A stretch of 64,000 nucleotides of DNA from Bacillus sp. FJAT-42376 (lineage in GTDB: Bacteria > Bacillota > Bacilli > Bacillales > Bacillaceae). Numbering within the stretch: the first letter of the stretch is position 1; every line of letters starts with the position of its first letter. The position numbers and the translations under genes were made by a program. The notes under the pieces were generated by a model that saw only the letters and a list, made by a program, of their open reading frames with translations, was not told the origin of the DNA and did not search any database. The DNA lies in assembly GCF_003816055.1 (NCBI RefSeq), contig NZ_CP033906.1, forward strand, positions 2,232,001 through 2,296,000. The letters run 5' to 3'. Of the stretch, positions 19,973-30,258 are shown piece after piece.

Positions 19973-22660
19973 GTGCATAGGCAGATCATGAAATGGCATG
20001 AGATGGAGATTCAGGATGTGGCAGAGTCCGTCAACACCGACCGGGAGACGGGCCTTTCTGACAGAGAGGTACATACCCGGTATGGGAAGTTTGGCTACAA
20101 TGAGCTGCAGGAGGCGGAAAAAACCTCAGCGCTATTGCTGTTTTTGGGTCAGTTTAAGGATTTTATGGTGCTGGTTCTTCTGGGAGCCACCATTATATCA
20201 GCTTTTCTTGGCGAATATATAGACGCTGTAGCGATTGTCGCAATTGTCCTCATGAATGGAATATTGGGTTTCTTTCAGGAAAGACGGGCAGAAAAATCGC
20301 TGGAGGCACTGAAACAGCTCTCCGCCCCCATGGTCAGCTGTCTGAGAGACGGGGATTGGGTAAGGCTGCCATCCAGAGAACTAGTCCCCGGGGATATTAT
20401 TAAATTTACGGCAGGGGACAGGATTGGAGCCGATTTACGGTTATTGTCCGTAAAAAGTCTCGAAATTGAGGAATCAGCCTTGACTGGTGAATCTGTTCCG
20501 GTGCAAAAATCGCCGGAAGCTCTTCAATTGAAGGAAGCGGGGCTCGGCGATTTGGCTAATATGGCATTCATGGGCACCCTTGTAACCCGCGGGAGCGGGA
20601 TTGGAATGGTGGTCGCCACTGGAATGAAGACCGCAATGGGACAAATTGCCGGGCTTCTGCAGTCAGCAGAAAGCCTGGATACGCCTCTGCAGAAGCGTCT
20701 TGAGCAGCTTGGGAAAATTCTTATAGCCGTTGCGCTTATGTTAACGGCTCTCGTTGTAGGGACGGGCGTTATCCAGGGGCACAGTCTGTATGCGATGTTC
20801 CTTGCAGGTGTTTCCCTTGCTGTCGCCGCTATTCCGGAAGGGCTTCCGGCCATCGTAACCGTCGCTTTATCTTTAGGGGTGCAGCGGATGATTAAGCAAA
20901 AATCAATTGTCCGCAAGCTGCCGGCTGTCGAAACACTTGGCTGTGCCTCCGTGATCTGTTCAGATAAGACCGGGACGATGACCCAAAATAAAATGACCGT
21001 AACGGATATTTGGTCTGGCGGAAAGAATTGGAAAGTTTCAGGAACGGGATTTGATGTCAGGGGTGAGTTTCTGTTCAAGGATCGAACAGTCACTCCAAGA
21101 GATGACAAGGCGCTGCATCAGATTTTAACGTTCGGAATGCTTTGCAATACCGCTGAGCTGATTCTTAACGAAGAGGAAAAAAGAATTGACGGGGATCCAA
21201 CTGAAGGAGCCCTCCTGATCGCAGCGATGAAAGCAGGGTTGTCAAGAGAGTCGCTCGGGAAAAAATTTAAAATCATTGAGGAGTTTCCGTTCGATTCGTC
21301 GAGGAAAATGATGAGTGTAGTCGCCGAAGATTCTTCGGGCAAACGGTTTGTCGTTACTAAAGGAGCTCCGGATGTCCTGCTGCATTTATCCGGACAGGTT
21401 TTGTGGGAAAACCGTCAGCAGCATATGTCCTCTCAATACGTACAGCGCATCAAAGAATCCATAGAAAATATGGCTTCGAAGGCGCTTCGCACGATTGCCA
21501 TTGCGTATAAGCCCATCAGCCATGGAAGAGCCGTCAAACAGGACGAGGCCGAAAAAGATCTTGTTTTTGTCGGCCTGCAGGGCATGATTGACCCGCCGAG
21601 GCCTGAGGTGAAGCAGGCGATTAAAGAATGCCGGGCAGCAGGCATCAAAACGGTGATGATCACAGGGGACCACGTCATTACCGCGAGAGCCATCGCCAGG
21701 CAGCTCGATTTGCTTCCGGCTAACGGAAAGGTGATGGAAGGAGCTGAGCTGAACAAGCTTTCTGATGAAGATCTCGAAAAAACAGTCGAAGATGTCTATG
21801 TTTTTGCGAGAGTATCGCCTGAGCACAAGCTGAAAATCGTGAAAGCACTTCAAAACCGGGGACATATTGTCGCCATGACCGGCGACGGTGTAAATGATGC
21901 ACCCGCCATCAAAGCGGCAGATATCGGCATATCCATGGGGATCACCGGAACGGATGTTGCAAAAGAAGCGTCATCCCTCATCCTGGCAGATGATAATTTT
22001 GCGACCATCAAGTCAGCCATTCGGGAAGGGCGAAATATTTATGAAAACATCCGGAAGTTTATCCGCTATCTTCTTGCCTCCAATGTAGGGGAAATTCTGG
22101 TCATGCTCTTTGCCATGCTGCTTGCTCTGCCGCTGCCGCTGGTTCCTATTCAAATCCTTTGGGTGAATCTTGTAACGGACGGGCTGCCTGCGATGGCACT
22201 CGGTCTTGATCAGCCGGAAGGCAACCTGATGAGCCGGAAGCCGCGTCATCCGAAAGAAGGCGTATTTGCAAGAAGCCTTGGATGGAAGGTGATTTCAAGG
22301 GGCTTTCTGATTGGAGCCGCGACCCTGGCTGCGTTTATGTTTATTTATAACAGGGATCCGGAAAATCTCGCCTATGCCCAGACGGTTGCTTTCTCGACCC
22401 TTGTCATGGCACAGCTGATCCATGTTTTTGACTGCCGGAGCGAGAAATCAATCTTCGACCGCAACCCTTTTGAGAATCTGTATCTGCTCGGCGCGGTGGC
22501 TTCATCGATCCTGCTGATGCTTGTGGTGATCTATTATCCGCCGCTGCAGCCGATATTTAAAACGGTCCCGGTTGTCCCGAGAGACTGGATTCTGATTATG
22601 GGAATGGCCTCACTCCCTACATTTTTGCTGGCAGGTTCACTTTTAACAAGAAAATCATGA
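19973..22660 (+). CDS. yloB: Cation-transporting P-type ATPase, Ca2+ type
   Basis: The 895-aa protein is a P2A-type ATPase. The phosphorylated aspartate D331 is in SDKTGTMTQNK, the TGES actuator loop precedes it, and MTGDGVNDAPA marks the hinge. The PEGLP motif of the Ca2+ site lies in the fourth membrane helix, and about ten membrane segments are visible. The GTG at 19973 has GGAG 8 nt upstream; the ATG at 19988 is a poorer alternative. It corresponds to YloB of B. subtilis, linked to Ca2+ handling during sporulation. A terminator follows. Confidence 0.92.
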   Translation: MHRQIMKWHEMEIQDVAESVNTDRETGLSDREVHTRYGKFGYNELQEAEKTSALLLFLGQFKDFMVLVLLGATIISAFLGEYIDAVAIVAIVLMNGILGFFQERRAEKSLEALKQLSAPMVSCLRDGDWVRLPSRELVPGDIIKFTAGDRIGADLRLLSVKSLEIEESALTGESVPVQKSPEALQLKEAGLGDLANMAFMGTLVTRGSGIGMVVATGMKTAMGQIAGLLQSAESLDTPLQKRLEQLGKILIAVALMLTALVVGTGVIQGHSLYAMFLAGVSLAVAAIPEGLPAIVTVALSLGVQRMIKQKSIVRKLPAVETLGCASVICSDKTGTMTQNKMTVTDIWSGGKNWKVSGTGFDVRGEFLFKDRTVTPRDDKALHQILTFGMLCNTAELILNEEEKRIDGDPTEGALLIAAMKAGLSRESLGKKFKIIEEFPFDSSRKMMSVVAEDSSGKRFVVTKGAPDVLLHLSGQVLWENRQQHMSSQYVQRIKESIENMASKALRTIAIAYKPISHGRAVKQDEAEKDLVFVGLQGMIDPPRPEVKQAIKECRAAGIKTVMITGDHVITARAIARQLDLLPANGKVMEGAELNKLSDEDLEKTVEDVYVFARVSPEHKLKIVKALQNRGHIVAMTGDGVNDAPAIKAADIGISMGITGTDVAKEASSLILADDNFATIKSAIREGRNIYENIRKFIRYLLASNVGEILVMLFAMLLALPLPLVPIQILWVNLVTDGLPAMALGLDQPEGNLMSRKPRHPKEGVFARSLGWKVISRGFLIGAATLAAFMFIYNRDPENLAYAQTVAFSTLVMAQLIHVFDCRSEKSIFDRNPFENLYLLGAVASSILLMLVVIYYPPLQPIFKTVPVVPRDWILIMGMASLPTFLLAGSLLTRKS

Positions 22661-22680
22661 CCTGTTATGGTATAATTCTC

Positions 22681-22716
22681 AAGGTAATAGCCGCGACTAT
22701 TACCTTTTTATTTTTT
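22681..22716 (+). terminator. Rho-independent terminator after the ATPase gene
   Basis: AAGGTAATAG (22681-22690) pairs with CTATTACCTT (22697-22706) over a 6-nt loop and is followed by a long T-rich run. The next 150 bp to 22868 show no gene and no strong structure. Confidence 0.92.
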
Positions 22717-22868
22717 CGTTTGTTTTAGCTGATAGCTGATAAGATTCCTGCTTCAAACAGCGGAAACGATGAGACCGGGCGCACGCCCTCACTGCAAGAC
22801 TCAGGCGGTGAATTTCAAGATCTTTTTATTTAAGTTCCCAATCATTCTCGGATAGCGGAAGTGATGAT

Positions 22869-23744
22869 ATGATAGCAAGCATGACAGGGTTTGGAAGAGC
22901 GGTTATCGAAAAAAACGGCAGGAAAATTTCAGTTGAAATGAAATCCGTTAATCACCGTTTCTGTGAAATTAGCATAAAAATGCCTAGACAACTTATATCC
23001 ATTGAGGATAAAATCAAAAAAGTAATCTCAGGACGGATCCGCAGGGGAAGGTTAGAAGCATACATAACAATTGACGGGGAACCGATTTCAAAACGGTCGG
23101 TCCAAGTAGACTGGAATCTCCTTGACCAGCTTATGGCTGCAGGAGATCAGATGAAAGAACGATACGGTTTCGCGGATCATTTGACCCTAGATGGGCTATT
23201 GCGGATAGAAGATGCTGTACGCGTGCAGGAAGAGTATGAAGAGCAGGACGGATTGCAGGAGGCCATTCTTTGTGCGGCTGAAAAAGCGGCTGAAGAACTT
23301 TTGCGCATGAGGATGAGTGAAGGGCGCCATCTCCTGCGTGATATTGAAGGCAGGCTGGATGAAGTGCGGACAGCGGCTGAAAAAATACAGGCGATTGCTC
23401 CTGATGTTCACCTGGCATACACAGCTAAACTCTCAGCAAAACTTCAGGAAATGCTGAAGCATGAGGCGGATGATTCGAGGATTGCGGCCGAGGCGGCTAT
23501 TTTTGCCGAAAAGGCCGATATTACCGAGGAGATAACCCGGATATACAGCCATCTTCATCAATTCAGCGAGGCGCTTGAATTGGATGAAGCCGTTGGCAGA
23601 AAGCTCGATTTTATCGTGCAGGAACTGAACAGGGAAGCAAACACAATCGGATCCAAAGCCAATGACGCCCGGATTGCTGCATGGGCTGTAGAGCTGAAAA
23701 GCATCATTGAAAAAATTAAGGAACAGGTTCAGAACGTGGAATAG
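22869..23744 (+). CDS. yicC: YicC-family endoribonuclease
   Basis: The 291-aa protein belongs to the YicC/YloC family. The N-terminus MIASMTGFGRA and the C-terminal REANTIGSKANDARI block are the two conserved family signatures. E. coli YicC acts as an endoribonuclease on small RNAs, and the Bacillus homologue YloC is thought to cut similarly. A long coiled region occupies the middle. It starts the conserved yicC-remA-gmk-rpoZ cluster. Confidence 0.9.
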   Translation: MIASMTGFGRAVIEKNGRKISVEMKSVNHRFCEISIKMPRQLISIEDKIKKVISGRIRRGRLEAYITIDGEPISKRSVQVDWNLLDQLMAAGDQMKERYGFADHLTLDGLLRIEDAVRVQEEYEEQDGLQEAILCAAEKAAEELLRMRMSEGRHLLRDIEGRLDEVRTAAEKIQAIAPDVHLAYTAKLSAKLQEMLKHEADDSRIAAEAAIFAEKADITEEITRIYSHLHQFSEALELDEAVGRKLDFIVQELNREANTIGSKANDARIAAWAVELKSIIEKIKEQVQNVE

Positions 23745-23809
23745 GCCTCTGTTTAGACCGTGTTTTTTCAGGCTAAACTAGAGCTGGTAACATATAGGGG
23801 GAGCAAACG

Positions 23810-24073
23810 TTGAACATTAAGCTTATTAATATCGGTTTTGGAAATATTGTATCAGCTAACAGAATCATCTCCATTGTCAGTCCTGAATCTGCACCTATTA
23901 AACGGATTATACAAGATGCAAGAGACCGCGGCATGCTGATCGATGCTACTTATGGACGCAGAACCCGTGCCGTTGTTGTAATGGACAGCGATCATATTAT
24001 TCTATCCGCCGTTCAGCCTGAAACCGTCGCTCACAGATTATCAAATAAAGAAGAGTTATCAGATGAAGGGTAG
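23810..24073 (+). CDS. remA: Extracellular matrix regulator RemA
   Basis: This 87-aa DNA-binding protein activates biofilm matrix and osmoprotection genes in B. subtilis by forming a ring that wraps DNA. The sequence [20 protein letters not shown] and the TYGRRTRAV stretch are nearly invariant in the family. The start is TTG at 23810 after GGGGGA. It lies 65 nt after yicC and 6-15 nt before gmk. Confidence 0.95.
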   Translation: MNIKLINIGFGNIVSANRIISIVSPESAPIKRIIQDARDRGMLIDATYGRRTRAVVVMDSDHIILSAVQPETVAHRLSNKEELSDEG

Positions 24074-24706
<633 letters not shown>

Positions 24707-24710
24707 CCTA

Positions 24711-24911
24711 ATGCTAAATCCTTCTATTGATTCATTGATGAACAAATTGGATTCAAAATACACACTTGTAACCGTTGCTTCCAAGCGCGCAAGAGAGATG
24801 CAGATTTATAAAGATCAGCAGATTCAAAAACCTGTTTCCCACAAATTCGTCGGGAAAGCGCTCGAGGAAATCGACGCCGGTCTGCTTTTTTATGAAAAAG
24901 AAGAAAACTGA
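24711..24911 (+). CDS. rpoZ: RNA polymerase omega subunit
   Basis: This 66-aa subunit helps assemble and stabilise RNA polymerase. It starts [20 protein letters not shown] and contains the family ASKRAREM helix. It follows gmk by 4 nt, with GGAGG ahead of the ATG, and ends the cluster. The length is typical for Bacillus. Confidence 0.94.
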   Translation: MLNPSIDSLMNKLDSKYTLVTVASKRAREMQIYKDQQIQKPVSHKFVGKALEEIDAGLLFYEKEEN

Positions 24912-24996
24912 TTCCGACTGAATCATGCCTGTCCAGGCTGACCCATTCAAGCTTTTGAGCCCTTTATCCATTTGCAAGTAAGCAGCAAATGCTGAA

Positions 24997-25027
24997 GCCG
25001 CCTGTTTGATGGGGCGGCCTATTTTTA
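24997..25027 (+). terminator. Probable terminator after rpoZ
   Basis: GCCGCC (24997-25002) pairs with GGCGGC (25013-25018) over a 10-nt loop, followed by CTATTTTTA. The stem is short, but the place, 85 nt after rpoZ and before a new promoter, fits. Confidence 0.6.
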
Positions 25028-25056
25028 TGGAGAGGAACGGGTATAGGCCTTCTCGT

Positions 25057-25084
25057 TTGGCATTTAGATAATCACTGGTAAAAT
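25057..25084 (+). promoter_or_regulatory. Promoter of the coaBC-priA operon
   Basis: TTGGCA (25057-25062), a 16-nt spacer and TAAAAT (25079-25084), with an extended TGG before the -10 box. It is 35 nt upstream of the coaBC start. Confidence 0.6.
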
Positions 25085-25118
25085 AGAAGACAAATATGAA
25101 GGATGGCGGGGGTTTGCA

Positions 25119-26333
25119 ATGGGCGAAAAGAAAAAGATTCTGCTTGGTGTGAGCGGGGGAATTGCTGTATATAAAGCAGCTGCTTTTACAAGCAAGCTGA
25201 CCCAGGCCGGTTTTGATGTGAAAGTCATGATGACATCATCAGCATGTGAGTTCGTATCTCCCCTCACGTTTCAGGCTTTATCAAGAAATGATGTTTTTAT
25301 CGATACATTTGATGAAAAAGATTCAAAAGTCATTGCGCATATTGATTTGGCGGATTGGGCTGATTTGATCGCCGTAGCACCGGCAACGGCAAACATCATC
25401 GGCAAGCTTGCCAATGGAATTGCCGATGATATGCTGACGACGACACTGCTTGCGGCTACTGCACCGGTATGGATCGCACCGGCAATGAATGTCCATATGT
25501 ACGATCACCCCGCAGTCAAGCGGAACATCCAGACGCTGTATGAAGACGGGTACCGGTTTATCGAGCCAAGCGAGGGGTATTTAGCCTGCGGCTATGTCGG
25601 CCGCGGAAGGCTGGAGGAACCGGAAAAAATGGTCCGCCTCATTCAGAATTATTTCCTTCAGAAAGAGGGCGGTCCCCTATCCGGGAAAAAGGTGCTCGTT
25701 ACAGCAGGCCCAACGGTTGAGACAATCGATCCGGTGAGGTATTTATCCAACCGTTCGTCGGGAAAAATGGGTTTTGCTCTGGCAGGGAAAGCGGCCGAGA
25801 TGGGAGCAGATGTTACACTTGTTTCGGGTCCGTCTCACTTAGAAGACCCCTATGGCGTTTCCGTCATTCGTGTACAGTCAGCCAATGAAATGTTCATGGA
25901 GGTCACGAAGCGGTTCGATGAGCAGGATGCAGTCATCAAAGCAGCTGCAGTCGCTGATTATAAGCCTTCCAAACCGCTTACACATAAAATGAAAAAACAC
26001 GATGGACCTCTTTCCGTAGAAATGGAACGGACAGTGGATATCTTGCAAACACTCGGAGAAAGAAAACAGCATCAGCTCTTAATCGGTTTTGCCGCTGAAA
26101 CCGACCATGTTCATGAATATGCGATGCAGAAGCTTAAGAAAAAGAATTTGGATTTCGTCGTTTCAAACAATGTAGCCGCTGAAGGGGCAGGTTTTGCTGT
26201 GGATACCAATCTCATAGCCATCCACCGGAAAGATGGTACGGTCAAAGAATTGCCATTACTCTCTAAAGCGGCCGCTGCGGAAGCCATTTTGCTAGAGGCA
26301 GCCGCCGTGCTGAACAGGAACAGCGGAGAATGA
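25119..26333 (+). CDS. coaBC: Bifunctional phosphopantothenoylcysteine decarboxylase / synthetase
   Basis: The 404-aa fusion makes 4'-phosphopantetheine for coenzyme A. The N-terminal CoaC half is an FMN-binding decarboxylase (GVSGGIAVYKAA, and APAMNVHMYDHPA with the catalytic region). The C-terminal CoaB half carries VTAGPTVETIDPVRYLSNRSS and GFAAET motifs for CTP-dependent ligation. The fusion is normal in bacteria. The stop overlaps the priA start (ATGA). Confidence 0.96.
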   Translation: MGEKKKILLGVSGGIAVYKAAAFTSKLTQAGFDVKVMMTSSACEFVSPLTFQALSRNDVFIDTFDEKDSKVIAHIDLADWADLIAVAPATANIIGKLANGIADDMLTTTLLAATAPVWIAPAMNVHMYDHPAVKRNIQTLYEDGYRFIEPSEGYLACGYVGRGRLEEPEKMVRLIQNYFLQKEGGPLSGKKVLVTAGPTVETIDPVRYLSNRSSGKMGFALAGKAAEMGADVTLVSGPSHLEDPYGVSVIRVQSANEMFMEVTKRFDEQDAVIKAAAVADYKPSKPLTHKMKKHDGPLSVEMERTVDILQTLGERKQHQLLIGFAAETDHVHEYAMQKLKKKNLDFVVSNNVAAEGAGFAVDTNLIAIHRKDGTVKELPLLSKAAAAEAILLEAAAVLNRNSGE

Positions 26334-28741
26334 AGATTGCACGTGTCGTTGTGGATGTCCCTGCGATGCAGACGGACAGGCCATTTGATTATTTAATTCC
26401 TGAAAAGTGGGAACATGTGATTGTACCGGGACTCCGGGTAATTGTCCCATTCGGTCCCCGCAAGGTTCAGGGCTTTGTGATTGATGTTGCCTCTGCTTCC
26501 GATGTAAGCAAGCTAAAAGAATTGGCCGGGCTTTTTGATTTGACTCCGGCACTTACGGATGAACTGATTGAGCTCGGAAAATGGCTGACCGAAAAAACGC
26601 TTTGCTTCCGGATTTCTGCGTTCCAGGCGATGCTCCCGGCAGCGATGAAAGCGAAATACGAAAAGCGGATCTGTCTGACCGGAGCAGAAGAAAATTTGCC
26701 GGAGGAGCTCCGAATCCTATTTGAGAAGACGCAGAGTATTTCGTGGAACGAAGCGGAGCAGCATAATCTGTTTGCTGCCCTTCAAAAGGAGATAAAAAAG
26801 GGTACCCTTGAAGTTGTCTATCAGGTTTCCCAAAAAGGGAAGCAAAAAAAAGTGCGGTATTTGTCTCCGGCGAAAAGCGTGGAAGAATTAACAAGCCTGG
26901 CGGAAAATATGCCTCCGCAGGCAGCTAAGCAAAAAGCGCTGCTTGATTTCTTTATCGCATCTGAACGAACCGAATTCACATCTTCCGAGCTAAAAGAAGC
27001 CTCAGGCGCAGCCGATTCTTCCATTAAAGCACTCGTTCAAAAAGGTGTGCTTGCGGAGAAATGGAGCGAGGTCTACCGGGATCCATTCGAACACCGTACG
27101 TTTAAAGCAACGGAAAATATGCCGCTTACCAGTGAACAGGAAACAGCGATTAAGCCGATACTCTCAGCCATAGAAGAGAACAGGCACGAGGTCTTTATGA
27201 TGTACGGCGTGACCGGCAGCGGGAAAACTGAGGTGTACCTGCAGGCGATCGACCGCGTAATGAGAGAAGGAAAAGAAGCCATTGTTTTAGTGCCTGAAAT
27301 CTCCTTAACCCCTCAAATGGTAGACCGGTTCAAAGGCCGGTTCGGCTCTAAGGTTGCGGTCCTGCACAGCGGCTTGTCTACAGGAGAGAAATACGACGAG
27401 TGGAGGAAAATCCAGCGCAAGGAAGTACAGCTTGCGGTTGGGGCGCGTTCAGCCATTTTCGCTCCTTTTGAGAATCTCGGGATCATCGTCATAGATGAAG
27501 AGCATGAATCAAGCTATAAACAGGAAGAAAACCCGCGGTACCATGCCAGGGATGTTGCCATCAAAAGAGCAGAAAGCTATGGGTGTCCGGTGGTTTTAGG
27601 AAGTGCCACTCCATCACTTGAATCCTTTGCCAGAGCAAGCAAGGGGGTCTATACCCTTCTGCCTCTAAAAGAACGGGTTAATCAGCGGCCGCTCCCGGAA
27701 GTCCGTGTAGTGGATATGCGGGAGGAGCTGCGCGATGGAAACCGGTCGATGTTCTCAAGCGAACTATTCGACCAGCTCCGCCTCCGGCTGGAGCGGAAGG
27801 AGCAATCCGTTCTGTTTTTGAACCGGCGCGGCTTTTCATCCTTTGTCATGTGCAGAGACTGCGGGTACGTCATTCAATGCCCGAACTGTGATATCTCGCT
27901 GACCTATCATAGGCAGGGGCACAAAATGAAGTGCCATTATTGTGCTTATGAAACTCCGATGCCGAACAAATGCCCGGAATGCAGCAGCGAGCATATCCGG
28001 TTTTTCGGCACCGGTACTCAGAAGGTAGAAGAGGAGCTTGCCAAGGTGCTTCCTGAGGCGCGGGTCATCCGAATGGATGTAGATACGACTTCCCGAAAAG
28101 GGGCTCATGAGCGCCTGCTTACCCAGTTTGGTGAAGGGAAAGCGGACATTCTGCTCGGAACCCAGATGATTGCCAAAGGTTTGGATTTCCCTCAAGTAAC
28201 ACTTGTAGGAGTCCTGGCTGCAGATACCATGCTGCACCTGCCCGATTTCAGGGCGGCTGAAAAAACCTTTCAGCTGCTGACGCAGGTGAGCGGAAGAGCG
28301 GGCCGGCATGAGCTGACGGGTGAAGTGGTTATTCAATCCTATACACCCGACCATTACAGCATTCAGCTAGCCAAAAACCATCACTTTGATGGCTTTTATG
28401 AGAGAGAAATGAATGAAAGGAAACAGCATGCCTATCCGCCGTTTTTCTTTCTGGCAGTTGTCAATGTCTCCCATCCTGATTTGCTTAAAACTTCCTCGGT
28501 TATGGAGAATATCACACAATTTCTTGTGCAGAATCTTGATCCCCGATCGAAGGTGCTGGGGCCGGTCGCTTCACCCATTCCCCGGATCAAAAATAGATAT
28601 CGGTATCAATGCATGATAAAATACAAACGGGATGATCAGCTGATCCCTGTGCTGAAAAAAGTAATGGACCGTTATCAGCAGGAAATGGCGAGAAATGACT
28701 TGGCCATTTCCATTGATTTAAATCCAACTTCACTTATGTAA
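26330..28741 (+). CDS. priA: Primosomal protein N' (replication restart helicase)
   Basis: The 803-aa superfamily 2 helicase reloads the replisome at stalled forks. The N-terminal 3'BD domain (RVVVDVPAMQTDRPFDYLIP) is followed by Walker A GVTGSGKTE at about residue 293 and by DEEH. Eight cysteines in CRDCGYVIQCPNC and CHYCAYETPMPNKCPEC bind two zinc ions. It is coupled to coaBC and followed after 90 nt by def. Confidence 0.96.
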   Translation: MKIARVVVDVPAMQTDRPFDYLIPEKWEHVIVPGLRVIVPFGPRKVQGFVIDVASASDVSKLKELAGLFDLTPALTDELIELGKWLTEKTLCFRISAFQAMLPAAMKAKYEKRICLTGAEENLPEELRILFEKTQSISWNEAEQHNLFAALQKEIKKGTLEVVYQVSQKGKQKKVRYLSPAKSVEELTSLAENMPPQAAKQKALLDFFIASERTEFTSSELKEASGAADSSIKALVQKGVLAEKWSEVYRDPFEHRTFKATENMPLTSEQETAIKPILSAIEENRHEVFMMYGVTGSGKTEVYLQAIDRVMREGKEAIVLVPEISLTPQMVDRFKGRFGSKVAVLHSGLSTGEKYDEWRKIQRKEVQLAVGARSAIFAPFENLGIIVIDEEHESSYKQEENPRYHARDVAIKRAESYGCPVVLGSATPSLESFARASKGVYTLLPLKERVNQRPLPEVRVVDMREELRDGNRSMFSSELFDQLRLRLERKEQSVLFLNRRGFSSFVMCRDCGYVIQCPNCDISLTYHRQGHKMKCHYCAYETPMPNKCPECSSEHIRFFGTGTQKVEEELAKVLPEARVIRMDVDTTSRKGAHERLLTQFGEGKADILLGTQMIAKGLDFPQVTLVGVLAADTMLHLPDFRAAEKTFQLLTQVSGRAGRHELTGEVVIQSYTPDHYSIQLAKNHHFDGFYEREMNERKQHAYPPFFFLAVVNVSHPDLLKTSSVMENITQFLVQNLDPRSKVLGPVASPIPRIKNRYRYQCMIKYKRDDQLIPVLKKVMDRYQQEMARNDLAISIDLNPTSLM

Positions 28742-28831
28742 TATTTATGACCGGCTGCTGCCGGTTTTCTATATGTAAACAGCTGTGCCGAAAAGGCAGT
28801 ATCGCAGTTGAAAAGTAAGGAGAGAACGTTC

Positions 28832-29314
28832 ATGGCTATACTGAAAATTACAGAACATCCGGACCCGATCCTTGAACAGCCATGTGAAAAGGTCACGGTT
28901 TTCGACAGAGAACTGGCACGTTTATTGAAAGACATGTACGAAACGATGATTGCGGCCGATGGGGTAGGACTGGCTGCGCCTCAGGTCGGAATTGCCAAAA
29001 GAATTGCGGTCGTGGATATCGGAGACGATTACGGGAAGCTGGAACTTGTGAACCCGAAAATTATAAACTCCCGGGGGGAACAGACAGGTCCTGAAGGGTG
29101 TCTGAGTTTTCCGGGACTGTTCGGTGAAGTGAAGCGGGCCGACTATGTAAAAGTGAATGCTTTTAATAGAAAAGGGAAGCCGTATACGATCGAAGCGGAA
29201 GGATTTTTAGCAAGAGCCCTTCAGCATGAAATTGATCATCTTGACGGAACTCTTTTTACGAGTAAAGTCCTTCGCTACTATGAAGAAGGAGAACTTGAGG
29301 AAATGGAAGGATGA
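28832..29314 (+). CDS. def: Peptide deformylase
   Basis: This 160-aa metalloenzyme removes the formyl group from new proteins. All three family motifs are present: [18 protein letters not shown] with the metal cysteine, and QHEIDHLDG with the two metal histidines. The ATG at 28832 follows TAAGGAGAG with 8 nt; a TTG at 28808 would add eight residues and lacks a ribosome binding site. It pairs functionally with fmt, the next gene. Bacillus usually has a second deformylase, not in this window. Confidence 0.96.
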   Translation: MAILKITEHPDPILEQPCEKVTVFDRELARLLKDMYETMIAADGVGLAAPQVGIAKRIAVVDIGDDYGKLELVNPKIINSRGEQTGPEGCLSFPGLFGEVKRADYVKVNAFNRKGKPYTIEAEGFLARALQHEIDHLDGTLFTSKVLRYYEEGELEEMEG

Positions 29315-29319
29315 GCACA

Positions 29320-30258
29320 ATGACAAGAATCGTATTCATGGGAACGCCGGATTTTTCTGTTCCTGTTTTAAGAAGACTCGTAGATGAAGGCTATAATGTG
29401 GTCGGGGTTGTGACGCAGCCGGACCGTCCGAAAGGCCGGAAAAAGGAATTGACCCCGCCGCCTGTAAAAACGGAGGCGCTTAAACATGGAATCGAAGTGC
29501 TGCAGCCTGAAAAAATACGCAATCCTAAAGAATTGGATAAAGTCCTTGCTCTTAAACCGGACCTTGTTGTAACGGCAGCTTTCGGACAAATCCTTCCAAA
29601 CGAATTGCTGGAGGCGCCAAAGCATGGCTGCATCAATGTGCACGCCTCGCTTTTGCCGGAGCTTCGCGGCGGTGCGCCAATTCACTATTCCATCATTCAG
29701 GGGAAAGAGAAAACCGGCATTACGATTATGTATATGGCTGAAAAACTCGATGCCGGAGATATTCTTACACAAGCGGAAGTCACAATTACCGAAGAAGATA
29801 ATGTGGGAACCCTTCATGATAAATTAAGCAAAGCCGGCACGGACCTTCTTTCTGAAACCCTCCCGCTGCTTCTTGAAGGAAACTTGAAGCCGGTCAGACA
29901 GGATGATTCAAAGGCAACATTCGCATCGAATATTAAGCGTGAGCAGGAATTGATCGACTGGAGCAAAACAGGGGAAGAAATATACAACCACATACGCGGT
30001 CTGAATCCTTGGCCGGTGGCTTTTACCTTCCTGCAAGGCCAGACACTCAAGGTCTGGCGCGGAGAAAAAGTGAAGAGTACCAATCCTTCTGATCCAGGAA
30101 CGGTGATTGGGGTGGATTCCGACGGATTCGTCGTTGCAACAGGAAATGGAACGGCCATTAAAGTTGTGGAACTCCAGCCTTCCGGCAAGAAAAAAATGAG
30201 CGGGGAAGACTTTTTGCGCGGAAGCCAAATCGCACCCGGAACGAAGCTTGGTGAATAA
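29320..30258 (+). CDS. fmt: Methionyl-tRNA formyltransferase
   Basis: This 312-aa enzyme formylates initiator Met-tRNA using 10-formyl-THF. The N-terminal domain shows [11 protein letters not shown] and the catalytic [16 protein letters not shown]-terminal tRNA-binding OB-like domain follows (from about residue 207). The ATG at 29320 has GGAAGGA 8 nt upstream; the ATG at 29311 overlaps the def stop and lies too close to that site. The def-fmt pair is conserved. Confidence 0.95.
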   Translation: MTRIVFMGTPDFSVPVLRRLVDEGYNVVGVVTQPDRPKGRKKELTPPPVKTEALKHGIEVLQPEKIRNPKELDKVLALKPDLVVTAAFGQILPNELLEAPKHGCINVHASLLPELRGGAPIHYSIIQGKEKTGITIMYMAEKLDAGDILTQAEVTITEEDNVGTLHDKLSKAGTDLLSETLPLLLEGNLKPVRQDDSKATFASNIKREQELIDWSKTGEEIYNHIRGLNPWPVAFTFLQGQTLKVWRGEKVKSTNPSDPGTVIGVDSDGFVVATGNGTAIKVVELQPSGKKKMSGEDFLRGSQIAPGTKLGE